Shown here piece by piece: positions 1-8,752 of a stretch of 64,000 bases of DNA. Positions within the stretch are counted from its first letter, which is position 1, and every line of letters starts with the position of its first letter. The DNA is from Ammoniphilus resinae. Lineage in GTDB: Bacteria > Bacillota > Bacilli > Aneurinibacillales > RAOX-1. Under the pieces are notes generated by a model that was given only the letters and a program-made list of their open reading frames with translations, did no database searches and had not been told where the DNA came from. The translations under genes and the position numbers were made by a program. The stretch spans positions 123,851 through 187,850 of the forward strand of contig NZ_JAGGKT010000010.1 in assembly GCF_017873965.1 (NCBI RefSeq), in the 5' to 3' direction.

Positions 1-1
1 T

Positions 2-691
2 GTTGTCCAAGCAGCACCTACCATGGAAGAAACCGAGTATTTACTAGAGTTATATACAAAATATGAATCTATTGCTGGGGTTGTTGGCTGGATTGATATG
101 GACTCAGATCAATTTAAGGAAAATTTCTTCCGTTTTCGTGAAAACGAAGGATTTGTCGGAATACGACCGATGCTGCATGATATTGAGGACGACCGATGGA
201 TCTTACGCCCGAAAGTCATGAAGAACTTGGAAGTATTAATTGAAGAGGATTTTCCTATCGACATTCTCATTCGTCCAAGACATTTGCCACATATTCTGGA
301 AATGTTTGAGCAACTGCCCCAATTAAGGGCCGTGATCGATCATATTGCCAAACCACTGATTGCTAAAGGAATCCTAGAGCCGTGGAATGAGCAAATGAGA
401 CAAATTGCTGGTTATGAGAAAGTGATGTGTAAACTATCAGGGATGGTAACAGAGGCGGATCACGAAAACTGGAAAGTAGAAGATCTGATTCCTTACGTTA
501 CCCATGTGGTTGAGATATTTGGAACAGATAAAGTGATGTATGGAAGCGATTGGCCTGTTTGTCTTTTTGCAGGTAGCTATAGTGAAATACACAATGCCTT
601 GACTGAAGCACTGCCTCAAAACTTATCCAAAGAACAATTAGCGGCGATCTTCGGTGACAATGCAAAGCATTTTTATAAGTTAAATCTATAG
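2..691 (+). CDS. Amidohydrolase (lactonase-like), 5'-truncated by window edge
   Basis: C-terminal part of an amidohydrolase-2 / L-fuconolactonase-like TIM-barrel hydrolase. The frame stays open upstream of the first ATG (position 23), giving VVQAAPT before it, which is the usual strand of this family, so that ATG is internal and the true start is outside the window. Visible features are the GIRPMLHD segment, an IDHIAKP segment and the C-terminal MYGSDWPV motif carrying the conserved aspartate. The family hydrolyses sugar lactones or decarboxylates related acids. The next genes encode a sugar-type ABC transporter, a mutarotase homologue and an enolase-superfamily enzyme, so opening of a (deoxy)sugar lactone is inferred. 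The exact substrate is unknown. Confidence 0.8.
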   Translation, partial: VVQAAPTMEETEYLLELYTKYESIAGVVGWIDMDSDQFKENFFRFRENEGFVGIRPMLHDIEDDRWILRPKVMKNLEVLIEEDFPIDILIRPRHLPHILEMFEQLPQLRAVIDHIAKPLIAKGILEPWNEQMRQIAGYEKVMCKLSGMVTEADHENWKVEDLIPYVTHVVEIFGTDKVMYGSDWPVCLFAGSYSEIHNALTEALPQNLSKEQLAAIFGDNAKHFYKLNL

Positions 692-730
692 TAGTTACTA
701 TTCTAACAATCAATTAGGAGTGAAAAAGTC

Positions 731-1810
731 ATGTTAAAAAAGCACTGGTTAACTGGATTAATTATGGTACTAGCTTTTTCTTTGACTGGTTGTTCATCCG
801 TTGTTACGACATCGGATTCTAAGAATTCACAGCCACCATCGAAAGAATCTGCGGCGCCTGGTAAGGATCAAGCATCTGAAAAAAAATACAAGTTTGCGGT
901 AGTACCTGCTGGAGTTCATCCTTTTTTTGAACCGATGGAAGGGGCAGCGCAACAGGCTGCTAAGGATTTTGGATTCCCAGAAGTTACGTATCAATCACCA
1001 CAAAAATGGAACCAGACAGAGCAAAATGTCATACTGGATGGATTAGTTGCGAAAGGTTATACAGGAATTGCGATGTTTCCAGCAGATCCTGTAGCATCAA
1101 ATGAGGAAATCTCCAAAATTGTAAAACAAGGGATCCCTGTTATTGCTGTCGGCGGAAGTCCAGCAGAACCAACCGATACTCTTTTTACACTTGCAACCGA
1201 TGTATATGAATCTGCCTACCAGGCCACACAGCACTTAATTAAGTCCATGGGAGATAAAGGGAATATCGTCCACCTTACGGGGTTAATTACAGACCCTAAC
1301 ACACAGCTGCGGATCAAAGCAGTAGAAACAGCTGTATCGGAACATCCGGATGTAAAACTGATTCAAACGATCTCCGATATTGATGCTGCTGAACCAGCGC
1401 AGAATGCAATTAGCAGTTTGTTAGCAGCGAAACGCTCTGAGCTTGACGGAATTGTGGCAACCGCATACATTCCTTCCGCTACTGTGGCAAGACAGTTCAA
1501 ACAGCTGGGTGAAAATAGAATTAAGGCGATTCTAATAGATACCGACCAATCCGTTTTAGACGGGATAAAGGAAGGGTATATTGAAGGTACCATGTCTCAG
1601 AACCCTTGGGGAATGGCTTATATCGCTTCCTATACTTTAAAACTATTAGAAGACGGATATACCTGGAAAGACGATGCACCCTACTTTATCAATGCCGGAA
1701 CCTTCTTGGTTAACAAAGAAAACATCGATAACTATGATGATCTAGTAGATCAAACAACAAAGGATATCTTAAAGGATTGGGAAACCAAATACCTTAATGC
1801 ACCGAAATAA
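731..1810 (+). CDS. Sugar ABC transporter substrate-binding lipoprotein
   Basis: A 359-residue periplasmic-binding-protein-type (ribose/rhamnose class) solute receptor. The N-terminus has a hydrophobic signal followed by the lipobox LTGC at about residues 18-21, so it is expected to be lipid-anchored outside the membrane. A Ser/Lys-rich linker runs to about residue 50 and the two-lobed binding fold follows, starting KYKFAVVPAGVHPFFEPM. The RBS AGGAGTGAAAA sits just before the ATG. It is the first transporter gene of an ABC operon with two RbsC-like permeases and a double ATPase downstream, and is separated from them by a strong stem-loop. The ligand is probably a monosaccharide or sugar acid; this is inferred from context only. 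Confidence 0.88.
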   Translation: MLKKHWLTGLIMVLAFSLTGCSSVVTTSDSKNSQPPSKESAAPGKDQASEKKYKFAVVPAGVHPFFEPMEGAAQQAAKDFGFPEVTYQSPQKWNQTEQNVILDGLVAKGYTGIAMFPADPVASNEEISKIVKQGIPVIAVGGSPAEPTDTLFTLATDVYESAYQATQHLIKSMGDKGNIVHLTGLITDPNTQLRIKAVETAVSEHPDVKLIQTISDIDAAEPAQNAISSLLAAKRSELDGIVATAYIPSATVARQFKQLGENRIKAILIDTDQSVLDGIKEGYIEGTMSQNPWGMAYIASYTLKLLEDGYTWKDDAPYFINAGTFLVNKENIDNYDDLVDQTTKDILKDWETKYLNAPK

Positions 1811-1827
1811 GTCTAAGGAATGAAATA

Positions 1828-1858
1828 GAGATGTCCCTTCTCCTTGAAGGGACATCTC
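1828..1858 (+). promoter_or_regulatory. Intercistronic stem-loop after binding-protein gene
   Basis: A perfect 13-bp stem (GAGATGTCCCTTC with its complement) closes a 5-nt loop. No U-tract follows, so it looks like an mRNA-stabilising or attenuating hairpin that gives more binding protein than permease rather than a full terminator. Confidence 0.6.
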
Positions 1859-1915
1859 AAAATTTATGATCGATAGGAGAAGTCCATATTATGCTAGGTT
1901 AAGGAGGGAAAGTTC

Positions 1916-2881
1916 ATGTCACAGAAGATCATACAAAAATTAATAAAATGGGAAATGGCCGGTGTGATTTTGCCAATCCTGTTGATTAGCTTATTGCTTC
2001 ATTTTTTAGCGGATGGTTTCTTAACCCCATTTAATCTCGATTCGCTTGCCTTAACAGTTGCCATCACAAGTATTGTGGGATTGTCACAATTGTTAACCCT
2101 TTCCATCGGACAGTTTAATCTCGCTTTAGGCTCCATGGGGGCCTTTACCGCGATGTTACTAGGCGCGTTGTTAGAAAAATATGGAGTACCCGTTCTGTGG
2201 GCCATCCTCATCGGTGTAGCCGCAGGAACACTTCTAGGTATGATTCAGGGACTATTGATTGTCAAAACGGGAATCAATCCCTTTATTATTACCTTGGCTC
2301 TATCCAGTGTCATTTTAGGGATTGCTACTGCCGTAACCCGCGGAGAGGCTTACTTTCAATTACCAGAAACTTTTAAATTAATCGGTAAACTATATATTTT
2401 TAACATTCCACTATTGTTTTTGATTGCGGTTTTTGTTGCGATTATTGTTTTTATCATTATGAATAAAACACCGCTTGGCAGGCAAATCCTCGCAACGGGT
2501 GCAAATGCAAAAGCAGCTTTGTTCTCGGGAATCAATACTGCAAAAATTATTATTATCGTCCATTCATTAAGTGGGGCATTGGCAGGTTTAGCAGGAATCC
2601 TACAGGTCGCAAGGCTGGGGTCAGCTCAGTTGTCGATTGGAATGGACTGGCTGCTTGTTTCATTTGCAGCACCCGTATTGGGAGGAACACTTCTCTCGGG
2701 TGGAAAAGTTACCGTTTTTGGTACCCTGTTTGGTGCGATTCTTATGGCCATCATCATCAATGGATTGGTCCTGATTAATATCAATTCATTTTGGTTCCAA
2801 TTATTTTTAGGGGTTATCTTGCTTGCAGCCTTTGAGATGAATAGAATTCGTCTTCTTCTATTAGGACAAAAGGGCAATTAA
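1916..2881 (+). CDS. ABC transporter permease (RbsC-like) 1
   Basis: A 321-residue integral membrane permease of the branched-chain amino acid/ribose (BPD_transp_2) family with eight to ten hydrophobic segments. The GLSQLLTLSIGQFNLALG stretch at about residues 56-73 and the LGRQILATGANAKAALFSGI loop, the probable EAA-like ATPase contact, are typical. The RBS AAGGAGGGAAAG precedes the ATG. It lies after the lipoprotein gene and 30 bp before a second permease of the same family, so the channel is probably a heterodimer. It imports the ligand captured by the upstream binding protein. Confidence 0.9.
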   Translation: MSQKIIQKLIKWEMAGVILPILLISLLLHFLADGFLTPFNLDSLALTVAITSIVGLSQLLTLSIGQFNLALGSMGAFTAMLLGALLEKYGVPVLWAILIGVAAGTLLGMIQGLLIVKTGINPFIITLALSSVILGIATAVTRGEAYFQLPETFKLIGKLYIFNIPLLFLIAVFVAIIVFIIMNKTPLGRQILATGANAKAALFSGINTAKIIIIVHSLSGALAGLAGILQVARLGSAQLSIGMDWLLVSFAAPVLGGTLLSGGKVTVFGTLFGAILMAIIINGLVLININSFWFQLFLGVILLAAFEMNRIRLLLLGQKGN

Positions 2882-2910
2882 TTTTACTTTCATAGAAAGG
2901 AGTGGAAACA

Positions 2911-3954
2911 ATGAGTATGCCAGAAAAATCTCTCATGCCGACCGAACCCATGGTAAATAAGGTTTCTTTAAAGGGGATTCGGAATTCGAATAGCTTAAGC
3001 ATATTAGGTATCATTGTGTTGTTTTCGCTTGGATTGACTGCTGTAAGTAAGGACTTTCTTACAGCGACCAATTTATTTGTTGTTGCACAGGCTTTTTCCA
3101 TAACAGCATTAGTAGGATTAGCCCAAATGGTAGTGCTCGGAAGCGGTGGAATGAACCTGTCCGTCGGAGCCATTGGAGGTCTTGTGGGTATCGTTACCGG
3201 TGGTTTGATGGATAGCTTGGGATTACCCATCATCTTGTCCATTTTAATCGGGGTCATTGTCGGTTCTCTATGTGGTTTATTAAATGGATTGATTATCACA
3301 CGAATGGGGGCAACCAGTGTATCCTCCTTTTTGGCCACTTTGGCTACATCGAGTGTTTTCTTGGGTCTAAATATGGGTATTACGAATGCGCAGCCATTTT
3401 ACAATATCCCTGCCAGTTACACATTTCTTGGGAATGGGAAGATCATTGGGATCCCAATGATTATGATAATTACGCTTATTATTGCTGCCTTGCTTGGTTT
3501 TGTTTTCAAGTATACAGGTCTTGGAAGACAAATTCTTGCCTTAGGGGGCAACTTAAAATGTGCTGAGCTATCCGGAATCCTCGTTCAACGTACGGTGTTG
3601 ATTACCCACGTTATTTCTGCCGTGTTGGCATCTGTTGCCGCCATTCTTCTAGTTGCACGATTGACATCGGCACAACCCGATATAGGGAATGACTGGATGC
3701 TCTTTTCTTTTGCCGCTCCACTCATTGGCGGGACCAGATTAATGGGGGGAAAGGTAAGTGTCAGTGGGACGGTTCTTGGAGCATTATTGCTCGCATTAAT
3801 ATCGAATGGATTGGTCCACTTAAACCTTGATATCTACTGGATGACCTTCATTCAAGGGATGATCATCCTGGCAGCTGTTAGTATTGACCGTATTCGTGTG
3901 GTAAGAGAAGAAAGGTCACAAAGAAAACAACGACAGGAGCGTGAAGCAGCATGA
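2911..3954 (+). CDS. ABC transporter permease (RbsC-like) 2
   Basis: Second RbsC-family permease, about 347 residues and paralogous to the preceding one (GLAQMVVLGSGGMNLSVG and GLGRQILALGGNLKCAELSG match its motifs). The ATG at 2911 was chosen because AAAGGAGTGG lies at the right distance; a GTG at 2902 would overlap that ribosome binding site. The 3' end overlaps the ATPase gene by 4 bp (ATGA), which implies translational coupling. It forms the other half of the membrane channel. The C-terminus is very basic. Confidence 0.9.
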   Translation: MSMPEKSLMPTEPMVNKVSLKGIRNSNSLSILGIIVLFSLGLTAVSKDFLTATNLFVVAQAFSITALVGLAQMVVLGSGGMNLSVGAIGGLVGIVTGGLMDSLGLPIILSILIGVIVGSLCGLLNGLIITRMGATSVSSFLATLATSSVFLGLNMGITNAQPFYNIPASYTFLGNGKIIGIPMIMIITLIIAALLGFVFKYTGLGRQILALGGNLKCAELSGILVQRTVLITHVISAVLASVAAILLVARLTSAQPDIGNDWMLFSFAAPLIGGTRLMGGKVSVSGTVLGALLLALISNGLVHLNLDIYWMTFIQGMIILAAVSIDRIRVVREERSQRKQRQEREAA

Positions 3955-5510
3955 GTACAAACCGAATGGAGAATGCGGAAAGTTCTGTTCCTGTCCTGGA
4001 ACTTAAAAATATTAGTAAAAGCTTCCCCGGGGTGAAAGCCCTTGATAACGTTTCACTTACATTGAATAAAGGGGAAGTCCTTGCCTTGATGGGCGAAAAC
4101 GGTGCGGGAAAAAGCACTTTAATCAAGATTATCACAGGCGTTTATACACCAGACGAAGGATCCATTCTTTTAAATGGGCAAAATGTCTCTTTTTCGAATC
4201 CACATGAGCCTATACACCAAGGGATTAATGTGGTTCACCAAGAGAGAAACTTGGTACCGACTTTTACGGTGGCAGAAAATATCCTTCTTGAGAGAATTAC
4301 CAAAAAATCATTCTCCGTTATTGATAAAAATCAATTATTTAAGGATGCACAACAGTATATCGATATGGTTGGGCTCAATGTCTCTCCAGAAACCAATGTG
4401 GAGACGCTAAGTGCGGGGCAAAAACAATTAATTGAGATAGCAAAAGCGTTATCATCCAATGCAAAAATAATGCTTCTAGACGAGCCGACTGCTTCTATCT
4501 CTCTGAAAGAAGCTAATAAGTTAATAGACACTGTGCGTGAACTGCAAAAACAAGGCGTATCCTTTATATATGTGAGTCACAAACTCGAAGAAATATTCCA
4601 AATCGCGAGTTCAGTTACCGTTTTAAGGGACGGGAAAAATGCTGGGCCAAAATCATCGATTAAAGATTTGAACAGGGATTCCTTAATATCCATGATGGTA
4701 GGTAGAAAAGAAAATAAACTAAGTTTCCCAATCAAAGAAATGAAAAATGATAGTGAAATTGTATTAAAGGTAAAGGACCTAAGAAGTAATGAGAGTTACA
4801 AAAAGAAAAGCTTCCAGCTAGCAAAAGGAGAGATTCTTGGATGGTACGGCTTAGTGGGTTCTGGCCGTACGGAACTTGCTAGAGTTCTAACAGGGATTGA
4901 CCCAGCTACAAGCGGAGACATTGAAATAAAGGGAAAAAAGGTGAATATTAACTCGGTTAGTGATGCCTTAAACAAACATAAAATTGCATATATTAGTGAA
5001 AACAGAAAAGAAGAAGGGCTATTTTTGATGCACCCCATTTTTAATAATGTGGCAGCATCCATCTGGAATCGAATCCGCAACCGGTTTTTCACACTCAGTA
5101 TGAACACGGAAAAAATGATCGCTGAAGAATATAAATCGAAACTCGAAATTAAAACGCCGAGCGTTTTGCAAATTGTTGGTAATTTAAGTGGGGGAAACCA
5201 ACAGAAGGTGAGTATTGCCAAGGGATTATCAACTGAACCGGAAATATTGATCTTTGATGAGCCAACCGTAGGAATCGATGTGAAAACGAAAGCCGAGATT
5301 CACCAATTGATTTGGGATCTTGCCGAAAGCGGAAAATCTGTGATTGTCATCTCTTCTGACATGCCGGAGATCATCCAACTCGTAGATCGAATCCTCGTTT
5401 TCCGAAATGAGGAGATCTCAGGTGACATTATCAACAATAAAAACTATGACGTGATGAGTAAGGAGATTATGGAAAATATTATCGGTGGTGGAGAACAAAA
5501 GATTTCTTAA
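3951..5510 (+). CDS. Sugar ABC transporter ATP-binding protein (RbsA/MglA-like, double ATPase)
   Basis: A 519-residue cytoplasmic ATPase with two fused nucleotide-binding domains, as in RbsA, MglA and XylG. Domain 1 has Walker A GENGAGKST (about residues 46-54), signature LSAGQ and Walker B LLDEPT. Domain 2 has a degenerate Walker A (GLVGSGRTE), signature LSGGNQQK and Walker B IFDEPTVGID. A weakened second P-loop is normal for this subfamily. It powers import with the two preceding permeases and the lipoprotein, and starts inside the stop of the second permease gene. The mutarotase gene follows after 17 bp and is probably in the same transcript. Confidence 0.93.
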   Translation: MSTNRMENAESSVPVLELKNISKSFPGVKALDNVSLTLNKGEVLALMGENGAGKSTLIKIITGVYTPDEGSILLNGQNVSFSNPHEPIHQGINVVHQERNLVPTFTVAENILLERITKKSFSVIDKNQLFKDAQQYIDMVGLNVSPETNVETLSAGQKQLIEIAKALSSNAKIMLLDEPTASISLKEANKLIDTVRELQKQGVSFIYVSHKLEEIFQIASSVTVLRDGKNAGPKSSIKDLNRDSLISMMVGRKENKLSFPIKEMKNDSEIVLKVKDLRSNESYKKKSFQLAKGEILGWYGLVGSGRTELARVLTGIDPATSGDIEIKGKKVNINSVSDALNKHKIAYISENRKEEGLFLMHPIFNNVAASIWNRIRNRFFTLSMNTEKMIAEEYKSKLEIKTPSVLQIVGNLSGGNQQKVSIAKGLSTEPEILIFDEPTVGIDVKTKAEIHQLIWDLAESGKSVIVISSDMPEIIQLVDRILVFRNEEISGDIINNKNYDVMSKEIMENIIGGGEQKIS

Positions 5511-5527
5511 AAGGAGGTGACAAGTTC

Positions 5528-5851
5528 ATGCAAAGATATGGAAGTGTGATACGAGTCAAGCCGGAAAAACTGGAAGAATACAAACAACTTCATGCAAATG
5601 TTTGGCCTGGAGTAGTGAAAATGATTAAGGAGTGTAACATTCAAAACTATTCTATCTTCCATAAAGACGGCTATCTATTTAGTTATATGGAATATGTGGG
5701 TGAAGATTATGAGGCAGATATGGCAAGAATGGCGTCGGATTCCACTACCCAAGAATGGTGGAGTGTTTGCGGACCGTGTCAGGAACGCCTTGAGACCCGA
5801 AAAAAGGGTGAGTGGTGGGCATCTATGGAAGAAGTGTTTCACGTAGAATAA
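5528..5851 (+). CDS. rhaM: L-rhamnose mutarotase family protein
   Basis: A 107-residue protein of the RhaM/YiiL family, which interconverts alpha and beta anomers of L-rhamnose. The family layout is clear: RYGSVIRVKPEKLEEYKQLH at the start, an HANVWPGV segment, NYSIF and a C-terminal EWWSVCGPCQ stretch. The length matches the usual ~104 residues. A consensus AAGGAGGTGA site precedes the ATG. It ends the transporter operon, which points to a 6-deoxyhexose as the imported sugar. Homologues also act on related sugars such as fucose, so the symbol is tentative. Confidence 0.8.
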   Translation: MQRYGSVIRVKPEKLEEYKQLHANVWPGVVKMIKECNIQNYSIFHKDGYLFSYMEYVGEDYEADMARMASDSTTQEWWSVCGPCQERLETRKKGEWWASMEEVFHVE

Positions 5852-5955
5852 GAAAACAAGTGATAGAATTCAAGATTACAAAAGTTGAACCGTTTATTGT
5901 CTATGATTAAGCCCAGTTCAGAATAAAAAATAATAACAAAAAGGGGCTAGTAAAA

Positions 5956-7056
5956 ATGAAAATTATTAAAGCAGAACTTTTTATGATTGTATTAAAACCA
6001 AAGGTAAAAAGAACAGACGCGATCCAATCTTTTGAAGCGCAGGAAACTCCAATTGTACGCCTAACAACTGAATCCGGTCAATTTGGTGAAGGTTACACCT
6101 ATACGATTGGAACAGGCGGTTCTTCCATTGTAGCGTTACTAAAGGATCACTTATTACCGAAACTTATTGGTCGTGATGCTACTATGATTGAAAGTATATG
6201 GCATGACTTACTAATGTCTACACACGCAACGTCTGTAGGGGCAATTACTTCATTAGCGCTAACAGCCATTGACACTGCATTATGGGATTTGAAGTGTAAA
6301 ATGATGAATTTACCATTATATAAAGTTGCTGGTGGTTCAAAAGACAAAATCCGTCTCTATACAACTGAAGGTGGTTGGCTGCATATGAGTCAGGAGGAGT
6401 TGGTCAATGACGCTTTAGCAGCAAAAGCACAAGGATTTGGTGGTTCTAAGGTTAAAATTGGTTCACCCAGTGCTGAACGTGATGTGCAGAGATTAAGGGC
6501 TGTACGCGAGGCTGTGGGACCAGACTATATGATTATGACAGACTGTAATCAAGCCTTGACATTAGCCGATGCAAAGCAACGCGCCGATCTGCTAGAAAAG
6601 GTAGTATTAACTTGGATTGAGGAGCCTTTACTAGCACACGATGTAGCTTCCCATAGAGAATTATGTCAATCCACTACTATACCTGTTGCGGTTGGTGAAT
6701 CTATTTATTCAATCCATCATTTTAAAGAATATTTACAAAGTAATGCGGCTGATATCATTCAAGTTGATGTAGCAAGAATTGGTGGAATTACACCTTGGCT
6801 GAAAGTTGCTCATATGACAGAGTGTTTTAACAAAATAGTTTGCCCTCACTTCTTAATGGAGTTGCATGTTTCATTATGCTGTGCAATCAATAATAGTAGA
6901 TGGCTAGAATATATTCCGCAGCTAGATGAGATTACAAAATCAAAGGTAACAATTAAAGATGGTTTTGCTTACCCATCCCAAAAACCTGGCATAGGAATAG
7001 ATTGGGATTGGGAAAAAATCCAAAACGAAACAGTTGTTAATATAATTATTGAATAG
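5956..7056 (+). CDS. Enolase-superfamily enzyme (mandelate racemase/muconate lactonizing family)
   Basis: A 366-residue TIM-barrel enzyme of the mandelate racemase subgroup. The KVK base motif is at residues 165-167. Probable magnesium ligands are Asp196 (MTDCNQ), Glu222 (IEEP) and Glu248 (VGES). A His-Asp dyad is formed by Asp271 (QVDVARIGG) and His298 (CPHFLMELH). These residues support abstraction of a proton alpha to a carboxylate, usually giving sugar-acid dehydration or racemisation. With the lactonase and mutarotase it fits a non-phosphorylative sugar-acid pathway (lactone, acid, 2-keto-3-deoxy acid). Substrate specificity is not readable. A terminator follows at 7104-7132. Confidence 0.85.
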   Translation: MKIIKAELFMIVLKPKVKRTDAIQSFEAQETPIVRLTTESGQFGEGYTYTIGTGGSSIVALLKDHLLPKLIGRDATMIESIWHDLLMSTHATSVGAITSLALTAIDTALWDLKCKMMNLPLYKVAGGSKDKIRLYTTEGGWLHMSQEELVNDALAAKAQGFGGSKVKIGSPSAERDVQRLRAVREAVGPDYMIMTDCNQALTLADAKQRADLLEKVVLTWIEEPLLAHDVASHRELCQSTTIPVAVGESIYSIHHFKEYLQSNAADIIQVDVARIGGITPWLKVAHMTECFNKIVCPHFLMELHVSLCCAINNSRWLEYIPQLDEITKSKVTIKDGFAYPSQKPGIGIDWDWEKIQNETVVNIIIE

Positions 7057-7103
7057 AGACTTCTACGAGGAAACCATTCCCTAGATGTTCGAGAAATAGA
7101 AAC

Positions 7104-7132
7104 AGCACAGATCACCTTATCTGTGCTTTTTT
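7104..7132 (+). terminator. Rho-independent terminator
   Basis: AGCACAGAT pairs with ATCTGTGCT around a 6-nt loop and runs into T6. It ends the sugar-acid operon. Confidence 0.85.
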
Positions 7133-7149
7133 CATTTATTCAAAGAATC

Positions 7150-7239
7150 GCAGACGGTGAAGCGCGACAACGCTTCACCTCAGAACAGGAGCCGATGGAC
7201 CCCTTCTCTGAGAAAAAGCTTTAGCTTAGCAAAGTCGAA
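7150..7239. repeat. Dispersed repeat R1, near full-length copy
   Basis: About 90 bp running from GCAGACGGTGAAG to GCAAAGTCGAA, with a GTGAAGCG/CGCTTCAC hairpin in its left half and an AAGCTTTAGCTTAGC-type segment on the right. Similar sequence recurs between genes across the window. It lies just past the operon terminator. Confidence 0.6.
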
Positions 7240-7253
7240 TACCAAATAATTTC

Positions 7254-7279
7254 ACAACAGGAATATATGTTCCTGTTGT
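7254..7279. promoter_or_regulatory. Inverted repeat overlapping toxin promoter -35 region
   Basis: The arms ACAACAGGAA and TTCCTGTTGT are perfectly complementary around TATATG. The repeat ends 13 bp before the extended -10 box of the toxin gene, so it is either an operator or a terminator-like hairpin. It has no poly-T tail. Confidence 0.4.
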
Positions 7280-7288
7280 TATGCTTTG

Positions 7289-7297
7289 TGGTATAAT
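7289..7297 (+). promoter_or_regulatory. Extended -10 promoter of Hol-Tox gene
   Basis: TGG followed by TATAAT at 7292-7297 is an extended -10 element. No strong -35 was found. Transcription would start near 7304, giving a ~60-nt leader before the toxin ATG at 7366. Confidence 0.55.
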
Positions 7298-7365
7298 CTT
7301 CTTGTACAATAGAATAGGCTCCTCAAGGGTGGTCGGCTCATCCCCGGATGAAAGGGGGTGAGAAC

Positions 7366-7476
7366 ATGGTGTCAATACAAGAAGCAATTGACCTTGCAAT
7401 CAATTTCGGCAACTTCACACTAACATTTATTGGTGTAGTTATTGCCGTTTTGACACTTCTAAGCAAAAAGAAATAG
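7366..7476 (+). CDS. Small hydrophobic Hol-Tox-like toxin (36 aa)
   Basis: A 36-codon gene preceded by AAAGGGGGTGAG. The product begins MVSIQEAIDLAINFGNF, continues as one hydrophobic membrane span (TFIGVVIAVLTLL) and ends SKKK. This is the layout of the putative holin-like toxin (Hol-Tox) family and of TxpA/BsrG-type type I toxins of Bacillales: a short amphipathic start, one helix and a basic tail. An oppositely oriented hairpin-terminated RNA overlaps its 3' end, as for RatA or SR4. Membrane damage when unrepressed is known for such toxins; here it is inferred. A decayed second copy of the 3' region lies near 11.8 kb. Confidence 0.75.
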   Translation: MVSIQEAIDLAINFGNFTLTFIGVVIAVLTLLSKKK

Positions 7477-7615
7477 ACCGCCCTTGAGCTACCAACTCAG
7501 CGGTCTATTTCCCATATCTTGAGCCGACCCCATTTGGGGAACGTCTGTTGTACATGACCGATCGTGTTCCAGCACGATCGGTCTTTTTAGTTTATACTCT
7601 AATCTTTAGTATTAT
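7468..7615 (-). ncRNA. Candidate antisense antitoxin RNA (type I TA)
   Basis: Reading the minus strand from about 7640, a TTGACA box is followed by AT-rich sequence. The transcript would run to a hairpin (GACCGC at 7476-7481 with GCGGTC at 7500-7505) followed on the minus strand by TATTTCTTTTT, which makes it a terminator lying over the last toxin codons. Promoter outside and terminator inside the toxin 3' end reproduces the TxpA/RatA arrangement. The -10 match is weak, so the start is approximate. Confidence 0.5.
7556..7588 (+). terminator. Terminator of toxin mRNA
   Basis: GACCGATCGTG pairs with CACGATCGGTC around a short loop and is followed by T5. It ends the plus-strand toxin transcript about 80 nt after the stop codon, leaving a long 3' UTR for antisense pairing. 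Confidence 0.8.
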
Positions 7616-7671
7616 TATACATAGACTTGTCAAAAATGTAAAATCATCAAAAGTGGGTAAGAAGTGCTTTG

Positions 7672-7740
7672 ATCGCAGACGCCAGACCCCATCTCTAAGT
7701 TTAAGCTTGGCGAATCGCAGACAGTAAAGTGCTTGCCTAT
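7672..7740. repeat. Dispersed repeat R1, rearranged fragment
   Basis: Carries the CAGACCCCATCTCT and AAGCTTGGCGAA pieces of R1 followed by a second GCAGACAGTAAAGTGC start. This looks like two overlapping partial copies. Confidence 0.5.
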
Positions 7741-7780
7741 CCCATTCGGATACCGCACCTCTGGCTTTCCTTTTTTTATA

Positions 7781-8752
7781 TTATCCTTTGTAAACGAATT
7801 GTTGCCCACGTGATAAACTTTCCTCAGCCTCTTCGCCGATTGCTTTTAAAATGTTTGGCGCTGAGTCAATACAATGGATTAGGCTAACACCTTCCCCCGC
7901 AAAAATGTGAATGGTGTTAATGTCTCCTGTTTGAAGACCTAATTGGTATTCCCTGACCACTTTATCCTCATTTGCTTTTAATTCATTTTCCCTCCCATCC
8001 CAATGATTGAAAAATTCATTGCGTATTGCTCTCCCCGTAAATGGGGGTGGCCAGTTTAGCCTGCGAACGATATCAAAAACTGTGGTACGCGCTACATCAT
8101 TCCCTTTGGCAGATATGATACATTCCTTAGCCTGTTCAAAGCCAATAGACTCTTCCGTTGCATAAAACCGTGTCCCAATCATTGCCCCCGCTGCACCAAG
8201 CATGATGGATGCCGCCAACCCCCGGCCATCCACGATTCCACCCGCTGCCAATACAGGGATAGGGGATACCCTATCAACAATAGAAGGGACCAATGGAAGT
8301 GTGGCACGCGCAGCACCATGTCCACCGGCTTCTGTTCCTTGGGCAACGATCAGATCAGCTCCAGCTTCCATCGCCAATTCGGCTTGTTCTTCATCCTGAA
8401 CTTGACAGATCAACTTGCAATTTTGGGCCTTAATCATTTTCGCGTATTCCCTTGGATCTCCAAATGAAAGCAAAAATACATCTGGGTTATACTTTAATGC
8501 CAATTCAACGGTATCACGTTCTACCGCCCATGTAATCAATCCGACACCCCATGAACGACTGGTTTGTTCACGTACGATAGATAGCTCCTGCTTTAATACA
8601 TCATGATCCCCATATCCACCACCGACTAGGCCAAGCCCTCCTGCGTTCGAAACCGCTGCAGCCAATCTTCCCCCGGGTACCCCTCCCATTGGGGCCAATA
8701 CAATAGGGTATTGCAGGTCAAACATCTCCGTTAGTAACGTCCTAATAGCCAA
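7781..8752 (-). CDS. Nitronate monooxygenase (2-nitropropane dioxygenase family)
   Basis: About 323 residues, an FMN-dependent TIM barrel that oxidises alkyl nitronates to carbonyls and nitrite. Family signatures are the start LQYPIVLAPMGG, an AAVSNAGGLGLVGGG phosphate-binding turn, VAQGTEAGGHGA (GxEAGGH, the catalytic His region) and PVLAAGGIVDGRG. The start is uncertain. The frame opens at a TTG at 8803 with no ribosome binding site; the TTG at 8752, about 10 nt after AAGGA, gives an N-terminus typical of the family and is preferred. No obvious operon partner is present. Confidence 0.85.
   Translation of the reverse strand: MAIRTLLTEMFDLQYPIVLAPMGGVPGGRLAAAVSNAGGLGLVGGGYGDHDVLKQELSIVREQTSRSWGVGLITWAVERDTVELALKYNPDVFLLSFGDPREYAKMIKAQNCKLICQVQDEEQAELAMEAGADLIVAQGTEAGGHGAARATLPLVPSIVDRVSPIPVLAAGGIVDGRGLAASIMLGAAGAMIGTRFYATEESIGFEQAKECIISAKGNDVARTTVFDIVRRLNWPPPFTGRAIRNEFFNHWDGRENELKANEDKVVREYQLGLQTGDINTIHIFAGEGVSLIHCIDSAPNILKAIGEEAEESLSRGQQFVYKG

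Noticed and set aside
2814..3338. 174-codon minus-strand frame opposite the permease genes
   Set aside because: Composition reflects the complementary strand of hydrophobic codons; no ribosome binding site.
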